NCBI RefSeq assembly: GCF_000718165.1
Contig: NZ_JOEY01000055.1
Span: 1-59,592, forward strand
Direction of reading: 5' to 3'
DNA from: Streptomyces fulvoviolaceus
GTDB taxonomy: Bacteria > Actinomycetota > Actinomycetes > Streptomycetales > Streptomycetaceae
DNA: 59,592 bases
Shown here one piece after another: positions 32,454 through 41,556 of this stretch (positions are counted from its first letter, which is position 1; each line of letters starts with the position of its first letter). A program made the translations under genes and the position numbers. Below the pieces are notes generated by a model, which searched no databases, had not been told where the DNA came from, and worked only from the letters and a program-made list of their open reading frames with translations.

Positions 32454-32762
32454 TCACGCCCCCATCGCCCGCACCCCCGCGGTCACCACCACCGCCGCCG
32501 CGACGACGAGCAGGAACGGAGCGCGCAGCACCAGCGCGACGGCAGCCGCGGCGAGCCCCGCGGCCCGTGCGTCGAGCACCGGCACACGCCCGTCGGCGAA
32601 GGTCTGCTGGGCGGTGAGCGCGGCGAGGAGAGCCACAGGCAACAACGCGGCGAGACGCCTGACCAGCGGCCGGTCGAGGGCCCCCTCGGGCACGAGCAGT
32701 CCGGCCAGCTTGACGGCGTAGCAGCCGAGAGCGGTGACGCCGATCGCGATCCAGGTGTTCAA
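32454..32762 (-). CDS. azlD: AzlD branched-chain amino acid exporter, small subunit
   Basis: A 102-residue membrane protein with four hydrophobic helices (NTWIAIGVTALGCYAVKLAG; ALLPVALLAALTAQQTFADG; AAGLAAAAVALVLRAPFLLV; VAAAVVVTAGVRAMGA). The family forms the small subunit of the AzlCD exporter for branched-chain amino acids. Its ATG overlaps the AzlC stop (ATGA at 32762-32759), so the two subunits are made together. It is the last gene of the AraC-azlC-azlD unit. Confidence 0.9.
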   Translation of the reverse strand: MNTWIAIGVTALGCYAVKLAGLLVPEGALDRPLVRRLAALLPVALLAALTAQQTFADGRVPVLDARAAGLAAAAVALVLRAPFLLVVAAAVVVTAGVRAMGA

Positions 32763-33517
32763 CGGTCCTCCCCTTGCGCATGATCACGACGCGGACTCGT
32801 GCGGCCACGGCTACGACGCCCCTGTGCCCAGAGGACGACAGGCGCCGCGAGCGCGGCCACCAGGACCGGCAGTCCGGCGGGCAGCACAGGAAGCAGACCG
32901 AGGCCCAGCACGACCGCGAGCGCGGCCACGGCCCGCTCGACACCGGTCTTCACCATGGGCGCGAGCAGCGCCAGGAAGACGGCGGGCCCGGCCGCGTCGA
33001 GCCCCCACGCAGCGGTGTCCCCGATCGCGTCGGCCCCCAGCGCACCCAACAACGTGGTCAGGTTCCACAGCACGTACAGGCTGAGCCCCGTGACGGTGAA
33101 CCCGATCCGCACACTGCGCCGCGTCGGCTGCGCGAGCGCGACGGCCGTCGTCTCGTCGATGACCCATTGGGCGGCGAACGGCCGCACCGCGCGCGGGAGC
33201 GCCAGCAACTGCGACAGCCGCAGCCCGTAGAAGGCATTGCGCACGCCCAGGAAGAAGGCACCGGCGGCGGCCGTCAGCGGGTTACCGCCGGCCGCGAGCG
33301 CCCCCACGAGCGCGAACTGGGACGCGCCGGTGAACACCAGGAGGCTGAGCGCACAGGTCTGCAGCAGCGTGAGCCCGCTGCCGGCCGAGGTCACCCCGAA
33401 GGCGAACCCGGACAGTCCTACGGCGACTCCGACTCCGAGTGCGTCCCGTACGACGGCGGCGTCCGGTTTCCCTCCGTCGTCGGCGCGTATGTCTGCGAGA
33501 GCTGTTTGTTCTGCCAC
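32759..33517 (-). CDS. azlC: AzlC branched-chain amino acid exporter, large subunit
   Basis: A 252-residue membrane protein. It shows the AzlC pattern ALGVGVAVGLSGFAFGVTSA, LSLLVFTGASQFALVGALAA, FFLGVRNAFYGLRLSQLLAL and FAAQWVIDETTAVALAQPTR. With AzlD it is expected to export valine, leucine, isoleucine or analogues. I chose GTG 33517; this start lies 100 bases inside the 3' end of the upstream AraC-type gene, a long overlap that suggests coupled translation. The Arg-rich tail (GRRSRGRTSPRRDHAQGEDR) is cytoplasmic. Confidence 0.9.
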   Translation of the reverse strand: MAEQTALADIRADDGGKPDAAVVRDALGVGVAVGLSGFAFGVTSAGSGLTLLQTCALSLLVFTGASQFALVGALAAGGNPLTAAAGAFFLGVRNAFYGLRLSQLLALPRAVRPFAAQWVIDETTAVALAQPTRRSVRIGFTVTGLSLYVLWNLTTLLGALGADAIGDTAAWGLDAAGPAVFLALLAPMVKTGVERAVAALAVVLGLGLLPVLPAGLPVLVAALAAPVVLWAQGRRSRGRTSPRRDHAQGEDR

Positions 33518-34383
33518 GCGTCGGACGGTAGGCGCGGCCGCCGCCGCGCGTCTTGTACGTTCTTGCGCTCCCGCCGGTACGCGCCAGGGGGCACGCCGAC
33601 GATCCGGGTGAAGTGCCGGTTGAGGTGCGGCTGGTCCGTGAACCCCACCGTGAGCGCCGCCTCGGCGAGAGTCGTCCCCGCGTCGAGCAGCCGCCGGGCC
33701 CGGCGTACCCGCGCATCCGTCAGCCAGGCGTGCGGCGGCATCCCGTAGACGTCCCGGAACGCCCGCAGCAGGGCGAACGGGCCGGTCCCGAGATCGGCGG
33801 CCAGCCGCTCCAGAGTCGGCGGTTCGGCCATCCGCTCCTCCAGCACGGCACGCGCGCGTGCCGCGATCCGGGCGCCCGCCGTCCGTACGTCCCGCTGCGG
33901 CAACGGGCCGCCGTTCAGCCGGAGCAGCCGGGTCACCGCGACCCGCAGCAAGGTGTCGGCGGCCAGCGCGTTGCCCTCGTCGGCGGCACGCAGTACCTGG
34001 TGCACCAGGCCGACGGTGTACGGGTCGTCGAGCACCGGACTCACGAATCCCGGCGTACCTCGAATCGTCGTGGTCTCGGCCGCGATCTCGGCGACCACCT
34101 GCGGCGACGGATAGACGGCTCCGTACCGCCACCCTTCCGGAACACCTGCCCGCCCCGTGTGCGCGGTATCGGGATTCACCAGCGCGAGCGCACCGGCCCC
34201 CGCGTACTGATCGGCCCCGCGATGGTGAAAGACCTCCACCCCGTCGGCGATGGCGGCGATCACGAAGTTCTCGTGCGTGTGCCGCACGAACGTCTTGCGG
34301 ATGTACCGGGCCCGCAGCAGATCGACCCCGGGCAGCTCGGCGAACCGCCAGTGCCGCGCCGCCTCCTTGCCCGAACCCGTCAT
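33418..34383 (-). CDS. AraC-family regulator of azlCD
   Basis: A 321-residue transcription factor. The N-terminal cupin-like sensor domain includes RKTFVRHTHENFVIAAIADG and ALALVNPDTAHTG. The AraC-type DNA-binding domain has two helix-turn-helices (PPTLERLAADLGTGPFALLR, AFRDVYGMPPHAWLTDARV; TLAEAALTVGFTDQPHLNRH, FTRIVGVPPGAYRRER). It ends with a hydrophilic tail of about 45 residues that overlaps the azlC start. Position at the head of the unit suggests that it controls azlCD and responds to an amino acid or similar ligand. Confidence 0.88.
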   Translation of the reverse strand: MTGSGKEAARHWRFAELPGVDLLRARYIRKTFVRHTHENFVIAAIADGVEVFHHRGADQYAGAGALALVNPDTAHTGRAGVPEGWRYGAVYPSPQVVAEIAAETTTIRGTPGFVSPVLDDPYTVGLVHQVLRAADEGNALAADTLLRVAVTRLLRLNGGPLPQRDVRTAGARIAARARAVLEERMAEPPTLERLAADLGTGPFALLRAFRDVYGMPPHAWLTDARVRRARRLLDAGTTLAEAALTVGFTDQPHLNRHFTRIVGVPPGAYRRERKNVQDARRRPRLPSDAWQNKQLSQTYAPTTEGNRTPPSYGTHSESESP

Positions 34384-34461
34384 GCACTCATTGTCCGCCC
34401 TGGCGACGGACCGCAGCGTCCCGGCCCCGGATCGAAGCAGCGTCCTCGCAGGTCAGAGCCA

Positions 34462-34484
34462 TTGTCAGTGCGCGGGTGCAGGAT
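34462..34484 (+). promoter_or_regulatory. RecA-NDp/PafBC-like promoter of lhr
   Basis: TTGTCAGTG (34462-34470), eight bases, then CAGGAT (34479-34484). The first part is an exact motif match; the -10 differs from TANNNT only in its first base. The ATG at 34491 begins six bases after the -10, again implying a leaderless mRNA. Confidence 0.65.
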
Positions 34485-34490
34485 GGACGC

Positions 34491-37400
34491 ATGGTCAGCT
34501 CCGCACACCGAGCCCTGGACGGCTTCTCCCCCGCGACCCGCGGCTGGTTCACGGGGGCCTTCTCCGCGCCCACCGCGGCCCAGGCGGGCGCGTGGCGGGC
34601 CATCGGAGCGGGTTCGGACGTGCTGGTGGTCGCCCCCACCGGTTCCGGCAAGACTCTCGCCGCCTTCCTCGCCGCCCTGGACCAGCTGGCCTCGACGCCC
34701 CCGCCCGCCGACCCGAAGAAGCGCTGCCGCGTCCTGTACGTCTCGCCGCTGAAGGCCCTGGCCGTAGACGTCGAGCGCAACCTCCGCAGCCCTCTGACCG
34801 GCATCCGTCAGGAGTCCGTGCGCCTGGGCCTGCCCGAGCCCGAGGTCAAGGTCGGCATCCGCTCCGGCGACACCCCCGCCGCCGAGCGCCGCGCCCTCGC
34901 CACCCGGCCACCGGACATCCTGATCACCACCCCGGAGTCGCTCTTCCTGATGCTGACGTCGGCCACGCGTGACGCGCTGACCGGCATCGAGACCGTGATC
35001 CTCGACGAGGTCCACGCCGTCGCCGGCACCAAGCGCGGCGCCCACCTCGCACTCTCCCTGGAGCGCCTGGACGAGCTCCTCCCGAAGCCGGCCCGCCGTA
35101 TCGGCCTGTCGGCGACGGTCCGCCCGGTCGACGAGGTCGCCCGCTATCTCGCCCCGCGCGGCAAGGTGGAGATCGTCCAGCCCAAGTCCGGCAAGGAGTT
35201 CGACCTCTCGGTCGTCGTTCCGGTCGAGGACCTCGGCGAGTTGGGCGGCTCCCCGGTCGCCGACGGCACCGAGGGTGCGGAGCGGCCGTCGATCTGGCCG
35301 CACGTCGAGGAGCGCATCGCCGACCTCGTCCAGGCGCACCGCTCCACGATCGTGTTCGCCAACTCGCGCCGCCTCGCGGAGCGCCTGTGCAACCGGCTCA
35401 ACGAAATCGCCTACGAACGAGCCACCGGCGAACCTCTCGACGAACACCACGCGCCCGCCGAGCTGATGGGCGGCTCGGGCGCGGCCCAGGGCGCCCCGCC
35501 CGTCATCGCCCGCGCCCACCACGGCTCGGTCTCCAAGGAGCAGCGCGCTCTCGTCGAGGAGGACCTCAAGGCGGGCCGCCTGCCCGCCGTGGTCGCCACC
35601 TCCAGCCTCGAACTGGGCATCGACATGGGCGCGGTGGACCTCGTCGTCCAGGTCGAGTCCCCGCCCTCCGTCGCCTCCGGCCTTCAGCGCGTCGGCCGCG
35701 CGGGACACCAGGTGGGCGCGGTCTCCACCGGCGTGGTCTTCCCGAAGTACCGCGGCGACCTCGTCCAGGCGGCCGTCGTCACCGAGCGCATGCGCACCGG
35801 CTCCATCGAGTCCCTGAAGGTCCCCGCCAACCCCCTGGACGTCCTCGCCCAGCAGCTCGTCGCGATGACGGCGATGGACACCTGGCAACTGGACGACCTG
35901 CTGGCCATGGTCCGCCGTGCCGCCCCCTTCGCCTCGCTCCCGGAGTCGGCGTTCACCGCGGTCCTCGACATGCTCGCCGGCCGCTACCCCTCCGACGCCT
36001 TCGCGGAGCTGCGCCCGCGTGTGGTCTGGGACCGCGTCGCCGGCACGATCACCGGCCGCCCCGGTGCCCAGCGCCTGGCCGTCACCTCCGGCGGCACGAT
36101 CCCCGACCGAGGGCTCTTCGGCGTCTTCCTCGCCGGCGCCGACCCCAAGAAGGGCGGCGGCCGGGTCGGCGAGCTGGACGAGGAGATGGTCTACGAGTCC
36201 CGGGTCGGCGACGTCTTCACGCTCGGCACCAGCTCCTGGCGCATCGAGGACATCACCCGCGACCGCGTCCTCGTCTCCCCCGCCCCGGGCGTCCCGGGCC
36301 GGCTCCCCTTCTGGAAGGGCGACCAACTGGGCCGCCCGCTCGAACTCGGCCGCGCGGTGGGCGCGTTCCTCCGCGAGGTCGGCTCACTGCCCAAGGAGGA
36401 CGCCCGCCTCCGCCTCCTCGCCGCGGGCCTGGACGCCTGGGCCGCGGACAACGTGCTGTCCTACCTCGACGAGCAACGCGAGGCCTGCGGCCACATCCCG
36501 GACGACCGCACGATCGTCGTGGAGCGCTTCCGCGACGAACTCGGCGACTGGCGCGTAGTCGTCCACTCCCCCTTCGGCGCCCAGGTGCACGCCCCTTGGG
36601 CCCTCGCCCTCGGCGCCAAGCTCTCCGAGCGGTACGGCATGGACGCCCAGGTCATGCACGCCGACGACGGCATCGTTCTACGGCTGCCCGACGCCGATCT
36701 CATGGGCCTGGACCTGCTCGACCAGGAGCCGACGAAGATCGGTACGGAGTACGACGCGGACCAGGCCCCTGTCGGCGCCGCGGATGTCGTCTTCGACAAG
36801 GGCGAGGTCGACCAGGTCGTCACCGACCAGGTCGGCGGCTCCGCCCTGTTCGCGTCCCGCTTCCGCGAGTGCGCCGCCCGCGCGCTGCTGCTCCCGCGCC
36901 GCAATCCCGGCAAGCGCACCCCGCTGTGGCAGCAGCGCCAGCGCGCCTCCCAACTGCTCCAGGTGGCGAGCGAGTTCGGCTCGTTCCCGATCGTTCTGGA
37001 AGCGGTCCGCGAGTGCCTCCAGGACGTCTTCGACGTCCCCGGCCTGGTCGAGCTGATGGGCGACCTGGAGAACCGCAAGGTCCGCCTCGTCGAGGTCACC
37101 ACCCCGGAGCCCTCCCCCTTCGCGCGCTCACTCCTCTTCGGCTACGTCGCACAGTTCCTCTACGAGGGAGACTCGCCCCTCGCCGAGCGCCGCGCCGCCG
37201 CCCTCTCCCTGGACTCGCGCCTGCTGGCCGAACTCCTCGGCCAGGCGGAACTGCGCGAGCTGCTCGACCCCGAGGTGCTCACCGAGCTGGAGCGGGAGCT
37301 CCAGTGGCGCACCGAGGACCGCCGCGTCAAGGACGCCGAAGGCGTCGCCGACCTGCTGCGCATGCTCGGCCCGCTCACGGACGCCGAGTTGGCCGAGCGG

Positions 37401-39389
37401 GGCGCCGACCCTCAGTGGGCCCAGGACCTGGCCTCCGCCCGTCGCAGCATCCGGGTCCGCATCGCCGGCGCCGACCACTGGGCGGCGATCGAGGACGCGG
37501 GCCGCCTGCGCGACGCGCTCGGCACCGCACTGCCGGTCGGCGTCCCGGAGGCGTTCACCGAACCGGTCAAGGATCCGCTCGGCGACCTCCTCGCACGCCA
37601 TGCCCGCACCCACGGCCCGTTCACCTCGGCCACGGCCGCGGCCCGCTTCGGCCTGGGCGTGGCGGTCACGGAAGGTGCGTTGCAGCGTCTCGCCGCGAGC
37701 GGCCGTGTCGTACAGGGCGAGTTCCACCCGTCGGGCATCGGCCAGGAGTGGTGCGACGCGACCGTCCTGCGCCGTCTCCGCCGCCGCTCCCTGGCCGCCC
37801 TGCGCCACGAACTGGAGCCGGTGTCGCCGCCCGCGCTCGCCCAGTTCCTCCCGCAGTGGCAGCACATCGGCAAGGGCCACTCGCTGCGCGGCATCGACGG
37901 ACTGGTGCGCGCCGTCGAGCAGTTGCAGGGCGCGTCCGTGCCCGCGTCCGCCCTGGAGAAGCTCGTCCTGCCGTCCCGCGTCGCGAACTACAACCCGGCG
38001 ATGCTCGACGAACTCACCTCCGCCGGAGAGATCGTCTGGGCCGGAGCGGGTGCCCTCCCCGGCAAGGACGGATGGGTCTCTCTGTACCTGGCGGACGCGG
38101 CCCCGCTGCTCCTGCCCCCGCCCCACCCCCTGGAGCCGACGGCACTCCACCAGTCCGTCCTGGACACCCTCTCCGGGGGCTACGGCCTGTTCTTCCGCCA
38201 GATCTCCGACCAGGTCCGCGCCACCACCCACCCCGACGCGACCGACCCCCAACTGGCCGACGCCGTATGGGACCTGGCCTGGTCCGGACGGCTCACGAAC
38301 GACACCCTCGCCCCCATGCGCTCCCTGCTGGGCTCCGGCCGCACCGCGGGCTCCACCGCCCATCGAGCCAAGCGCACCGTCCCGCGCGGGCGTTACGGCT
38401 CCCTGACCGCCGCCGCCCGCACCGCCTCCCGCACCGGCCCACCGACCGTCGCCGGCCGCTGGTCCCTGCTCCCGCAGCGCGAGGACGACCCGACCGTGCG
38501 CGCCCACGCCCTGGCCCGCATCCTCCTCGACCGGCACGGAGTGGTCACCCGGGGAGCCGTCTCGGCGGAGGGAGTCGAGGGCGGCTTCTCGGCGACGTAC
38601 CGCATCCTGTCCGCCTTCGAGGACAGCGGTCAGGCCCGGCGCGGCTATGTGGTGGAGGGACTCGGCGCCGCCCAGTTCGCCATGGACGGCGCCGTGGACC
38701 GCCTGCGCGCCGTGGCCAACGCCCGCGACCGGGGCGAGACCCTGCCGGACGGGCCGCTCGGGAACGACTCTCCGAACGGATCCCCCGAGAGCTACGGATT
38801 CGGCGGCTCCGCATCCCAGGGCCTCGACTGGACCGACGGTTTCGACCCCGACTTCAGCCCCCTCGACACGCCCACGAACACCCCCACTTCACGCGACGAG
38901 TACGTCTCACCGCGCGACTTCGCCCCACCCAGCCCCCAGGGCCCGCACGGCAGCCACCCATACAGTTTCAGCGCCCGCCGCACCCCCACCTCCGACGCCA
39001 TCCGGGCCGTCGTCCTCGCCGCCGCCGACCCCGCCAACGCGTACGGCGCCGCCCTCCCCTGGCCCGATCCCCCGACCGAGGCCGGGCACAAACCGGGCCG
39101 CAAGGCAGGCTCCCTGGTGGTCCTCGTCGACGGCGAGCTGACGCTCTACATGGAGCGGGGCGGCAAGACCCTGCTGGCCTGGCCCTCCGACCCCGACGCC
39201 GCAGCCACCGACGACCCCCGCCTGCGCACAGCGGCGGAAGCCCTCGCCGCAGCCGCCCGCGCGGGCTCCCTCGGCACGGTCACGGTGGAACGCGTCAACG
39301 GCACCTCGGCCCTGACGTCCCCCATCGGCACCCTCCTGGAAGGAGCGGGCTTCATCGCCACACCCCGCGGTCTGCGGCTACGAGCATGA
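34491..39389 (+). CDS. lhr: Lhr-type large ATP-dependent DNA helicase
   Basis: A 1632-residue superfamily-2 helicase that moves 3'-to-5' along single-stranded DNA. Walker A APTGSGKT is at 48-55, DEVH near 172, SAT near 207, and the second RecA domain has TIVFANSRRLAERLCNRLNE, SSLELGIDMGAVDLVVQVES and LQRVGRAGHQVG. A long Lhr winged-helix and C-terminal region follows. Near residues 1423-1498 is a Ser/Pro/Gly-rich insertion (GNDSPNGSPESYGFGGSASQ), so the protein is somewhat longer than mycobacterial Lhr. I chose the ATG at 34491, right after a damage-type promoter; the frame is open far upstream without homology. nei follows 47 bases later, an arrangement I recall from mycobacteria. Confidence 0.95.
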   Translation: MVSSAHRALDGFSPATRGWFTGAFSAPTAAQAGAWRAIGAGSDVLVVAPTGSGKTLAAFLAALDQLASTPPPADPKKRCRVLYVSPLKALAVDVERNLRSPLTGIRQESVRLGLPEPEVKVGIRSGDTPAAERRALATRPPDILITTPESLFLMLTSATRDALTGIETVILDEVHAVAGTKRGAHLALSLERLDELLPKPARRIGLSATVRPVDEVARYLAPRGKVEIVQPKSGKEFDLSVVVPVEDLGELGGSPVADGTEGAERPSIWPHVEERIADLVQAHRSTIVFANSRRLAERLCNRLNEIAYERATGEPLDEHHAPAELMGGSGAAQGAPPVIARAHHGSVSKEQRALVEEDLKAGRLPAVVATSSLELGIDMGAVDLVVQVESPPSVASGLQRVGRAGHQVGAVSTGVVFPKYRGDLVQAAVVTERMRTGSIESLKVPANPLDVLAQQLVAMTAMDTWQLDDLLAMVRRAAPFASLPESAFTAVLDMLAGRYPSDAFAELRPRVVWDRVAGTITGRPGAQRLAVTSGGTIPDRGLFGVFLAGADPKKGGGRVGELDEEMVYESRVGDVFTLGTSSWRIEDITRDRVLVSPAPGVPGRLPFWKGDQLGRPLELGRAVGAFLREVGSLPKEDARLRLLAAGLDAWAADNVLSYLDEQREACGHIPDDRTIVVERFRDELGDWRVVVHSPFGAQVHAPWALALGAKLSERYGMDAQVMHADDGIVLRLPDADLMGLDLLDQEPTKIGTEYDADQAPVGAADVVFDKGEVDQVVTDQVGGSALFASRFRECAARALLLPRRNPGKRTPLWQQRQRASQLLQVASEFGSFPIVLEAVRECLQDVFDVPGLVELMGDLENRKVRLVEVTTPEPSPFARSLLFGYVAQFLYEGDSPLAERRAAALSLDSRLLAELLGQAELRELLDPEVLTELERELQWRTEDRRVKDAEGVADLLRMLGPLTDAELAERGADPQWAQDLASARRSIRVRIAGADHWAAIEDAGRLRDALGTALPVGVPEAFTEPVKDPLGDLLARHARTHGPFTSATAAARFGLGVAVTEGALQRLAASGRVVQGEFHPSGIGQEWCDATVLRRLRRRSLAALRHELEPVSPPALAQFLPQWQHIGKGHSLRGIDGLVRAVEQLQGASVPASALEKLVLPSRVANYNPAMLDELTSAGEIVWAGAGALPGKDGWVSLYLADAAPLLLPPPHPLEPTALHQSVLDTLSGGYGLFFRQISDQVRATTHPDATDPQLADAVWDLAWSGRLTNDTLAPMRSLLGSGRTAGSTAHRAKRTVPRGRYGSLTAAARTASRTGPPTVAGRWSLLPQREDDPTVRAHALARILLDRHGVVTRGAVSAEGVEGGFSATYRILSAFEDSGQARRGYVVEGLGAAQFAMDGAVDRLRAVANARDRGETLPDGPLGNDSPNGSPESYGFGGSASQGLDWTDGFDPDFSPLDTPTNTPTSRDEYVSPRDFAPPSPQGPHGSHPYSFSARRTPTSDAIRAVVLAAADPANAYGAALPWPDPPTEAGHKPGRKAGSLVVLVDGELTLYMERGGKTLLAWPSDPDAAATDDPRLRTAAEALAAAARAGSLGTVTVERVNGTSALTSPIGTLLEGAGFIATPRGLRLRA

Positions 39390-39436
39390 CCGCAGCCACC
39401 ACACCGCCCCCACCCCCACCGTGCCACCCTTGACCC

Positions 39437-40264
39437 ATGCCCGAAGGAGACACGGTCTGGCAGTCCGCGACGCGTCTGCACGACGCCCTCGCGGGCAAGG
39501 TGCTGACCCGCAGCGATCTCCGGGTGCCGAAGTACGCCACAGCTGATCTCACGGGCCGTACGGTCCTGGACGTCACCCCGCGCGGCAAACACCTCCTCAC
39601 CCGCATCGAGGGCGGCCTGACCCTCCACTCGCACCTGCGAATGGACGGCTCCTGGAAGGTGTACGCGGCCGGCCGGCGCTGGACCGGCGGCCCCACCCAC
39701 CAGATCCGCGCGATCCTCGGCACCGCCGACCGTACGGCCGTCGGCTACCGCCTCCCCGTCCTGGAACTCCTCCGCACCACCGACGAACACCGCGCCGTCG
39801 GCCACCTCGGCCCCGACCTGCTCGGCCCTGACTGGGACCCCGAGCGGGCCCTCACCAACCTCCTGAAGGACCCCGCCCGCCCCCTCGGCGAGGCTCTGCT
39901 CGACCAGCGCAACCTCGCCGGCATCGGCAACATCTACAAGAGCGAACTCTGCTTCCTGCTCGGCGCCACCCCGTGGCTCCCCGTCGGCGCGCTCCCCGCC
40001 GACCGCGCCGCACACCTCCCGGCGCTCGCCAAGAAGCTCCTGGAGGCCAACCGCGACCGCCCGGTCCGCAGCACGACGGGCCGCCGCGGCCAGGACCTGT
40101 TCGTCTACGGCCGCGCACCCCGCCCCTGCCTCCGCTGCCACACCCCCGTCCGCGCCGCCGACCAGGGCGACGGCTCCCGCGAGCGCCCCACGTACTGGTG
40201 CCCACACTGCCAACGAGGCCCGGCCCCGACAGCACGCAAGGTCCAACCCCGTACGACCAATTGA
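39437..40264 (+). CDS. nei: Fpg/Nei-family DNA glycosylase (Nei-like)
   Basis: A 275-residue bifunctional base-excision-repair enzyme that removes oxidised bases and nicks the AP site. The N-terminus MPEGDTVWQSATRLHDALAG supplies the catalytic Pro2 and Glu3. RGKHLLTRIEGGLTLHSHLR is the conserved beta-strand region, and LLDQRNLAGIGNIYKSELCF is the helix-two-turn-helix. The C-terminus has the zinc finger CLRCHTPV...YWCPHCQRG (two Cx2C pairs). The MPEGDT start is typical of the mycobacterial Nei clade. It probably shares the damage-linked transcript of lhr. Confidence 0.92.
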   Translation: MPEGDTVWQSATRLHDALAGKVLTRSDLRVPKYATADLTGRTVLDVTPRGKHLLTRIEGGLTLHSHLRMDGSWKVYAAGRRWTGGPTHQIRAILGTADRTAVGYRLPVLELLRTTDEHRAVGHLGPDLLGPDWDPERALTNLLKDPARPLGEALLDQRNLAGIGNIYKSELCFLLGATPWLPVGALPADRAAHLPALAKKLLEANRDRPVRSTTGRRGQDLFVYGRAPRPCLRCHTPVRAADQGDGSRERPTYWCPHCQRGPAPTARKVQPRTTN

Positions 40265-40296
40265 CGCACCGTCAGAAACCCTCGTACCGTCCCTTC

Positions 40297-41061
40297 ATGG
40301 CCGTCAGGGCGTACGACCTCATCGGACGCACCGCATTCGTCACCGGCGCCGCGAGCGGCATCGGCCGCGCCTCCGCCGTCCTGCTCGCCGAGGCGGGGGC
40401 CACCGTGCACTGCGCCGACCGCGACGCGGCGGGCCTGCACGAGACGGCGACCCTGATCAAGGACGTCGGCGGCACCGCCCGCACCCACCCCCTCGACGTC
40501 ACCGATCGCGACCAGCTCCATCAGGCCATCACCAGCTGCGAGCGCCTGGACGTACTGGCCGCGGTCGCCGGCATCATGCACAGCAGCCCAGTCCTGGAGA
40601 CGAGGGACGAGGATCTCGACCGGGTGCTGGGCGTCAACTTCAAGGGCGTGCTGTACGCCTGCCAGGAGGCGGCCCGGCTGATGATCGACCGGAAGACCAA
40701 GGGCAGCATCGTCACCATGGCCTCAGGCGCCGTGGACACCGGCGGCCCCGGCCTGCTCTGCTACGGCGCGGCCAAGGCGGCCGTCGTCCAGCTCACGAAG
40801 ACGCTGGCGACCGAGATCGGCCGGCACGGCATCCGGGTCAACGCGGTCGCACCCGGCTGGATCCGCACACCGATGACCGACCGCCACGACGGCGAGGCGC
40901 AGGCGCACACCGAGGCGCTCATGGCCCGGATGTCACCGCTGGGCCGGGTCGGCGAACCGGAGGACATCGCCCACGCCGTGCTCTACCTGGCGTCGGACGC
41001 CTCGTCCTTCACGACGGGCCAGATCCTGCGTCCGAACGGTGGGGTGGCGATGCCGTGGTAG
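40297..41061 (+). CDS. Short-chain dehydrogenase/reductase
   Basis: A 254-residue NAD(P)-dependent oxidoreductase of the classical SDR type. The cofactor motif is TGAASGIG (in RTAFVTGAASGIGRASAVLL), NAG is replaced by VAGIM, and the catalytic Ser lies in IVTMASGAVD with YGAAK as the Tyr-x-x-x-Lys pair. The C-terminus FTTGQILRPNGGVAMPW is standard. ATG 40297 lies six bases after TACCGT, with TTGACG 18 bases further upstream, so a leaderless transcript is likely. Acidic residues after the second strand (CADRD) favour NAD+. Substrate unknown. Confidence 0.9.
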   Translation: MAVRAYDLIGRTAFVTGAASGIGRASAVLLAEAGATVHCADRDAAGLHETATLIKDVGGTARTHPLDVTDRDQLHQAITSCERLDVLAAVAGIMHSSPVLETRDEDLDRVLGVNFKGVLYACQEAARLMIDRKTKGSIVTMASGAVDTGGPGLLCYGAAKAAVVQLTKTLATEIGRHGIRVNAVAPGWIRTPMTDRHDGEAQAHTEALMARMSPLGRVGEPEDIAHAVLYLASDASSFTTGQILRPNGGVAMPW

Positions 41062-41287
41062 TCGCGGTCGACCGCCAGGCCGCCCGCCACCGCCCCGCAC
41101 CGAGGGCTCCCGCGGCCCGCGCCCTGGGCACACAGTGCACCGGCAGCAGGCTCAGTCCCCATCCCCCGGCCGCAACGGCCCCTTCCAGCACTCCGGCGTC
41201 CGGCACCAGCACGAGCCGCACCACGGCCCACCACCAGAGCACTCCGAGCCCGAGAACCGCCCCCCGGCGCACTATCGGCCCCGCCAT
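41009..41287 (-). CDS. Small hypothetical membrane protein overlapping the SDR gene
   Basis: A 92-residue frame. It starts MAGPIVRRGAVLGLGVLWWW and AVVRLVLVPDAGVLEGAVAA, giving one or two membrane segments (RRGAVLGLGVLWWWAVVRLVL; GWGLSLLPVHCV), then an Ala/Arg-rich tail. The last 53 bases overlap the SDR gene on the other strand. Codon bias in the first 60 residues is good, and the Trp-rich helix looks real, but the tail resembles antisense translation. I do not recognise a family. It could be a true short gene with a misjudged end. Confidence 0.5.
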   Translation of the reverse strand: MAGPIVRRGAVLGLGVLWWWAVVRLVLVPDAGVLEGAVAAGGWGLSLLPVHCVPRARAAGALGAGRWRAAWRSTATTTASPPHRSDAGSGPS

Positions 41288-41482
41288 GCAGCCACCTCCA
41301 GCCCCGACGCTAGTCCGCCGTCCTCACCCGCAGGGAGGGCGCACCGGCGGCACACGGTCGCACTGACACGTCCACGCGGTGCCCACGACACCGCCGAACG
41401 GAAGACGCCGCCGAACAAAAGGCGCCGAACGCAAAGACGCGGTCCCGCCGCTCCAAGATGCACGAAAACCCCGACCGGCGCC

Positions 41483-41501
41483 TCTCCAGACCAGCTGGAG
41501 A
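41483..41501. repeat. Short hairpin in the gap before clgR's 3' end
   Basis: TCTCCAG (41483-41489) pairs with CTGGAGA (41495-41501) around ACCAG. The surrounding 280-base gap (41288-41567) also contains three GCCGAAC units near 41393-41432. No gene is supported in the gap; the hairpin may help terminate clgR or protect its mRNA. Confidence 0.4.
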
Positions 41502-41556
41502 AACCCGTCCGGGGCCTCGCACACTTCCTCGGCGCATCGTCAGCTCATGCGCACGT

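Noticed and set aside
35387..39433. A 1348-codon open frame overlapping lhr in another frame
   Set aside because: Its composition is almost wholly Arg/Pro/Gly, as expected for an out-of-frame reading of a high-GC gene; the lhr frame has all helicase motifs.
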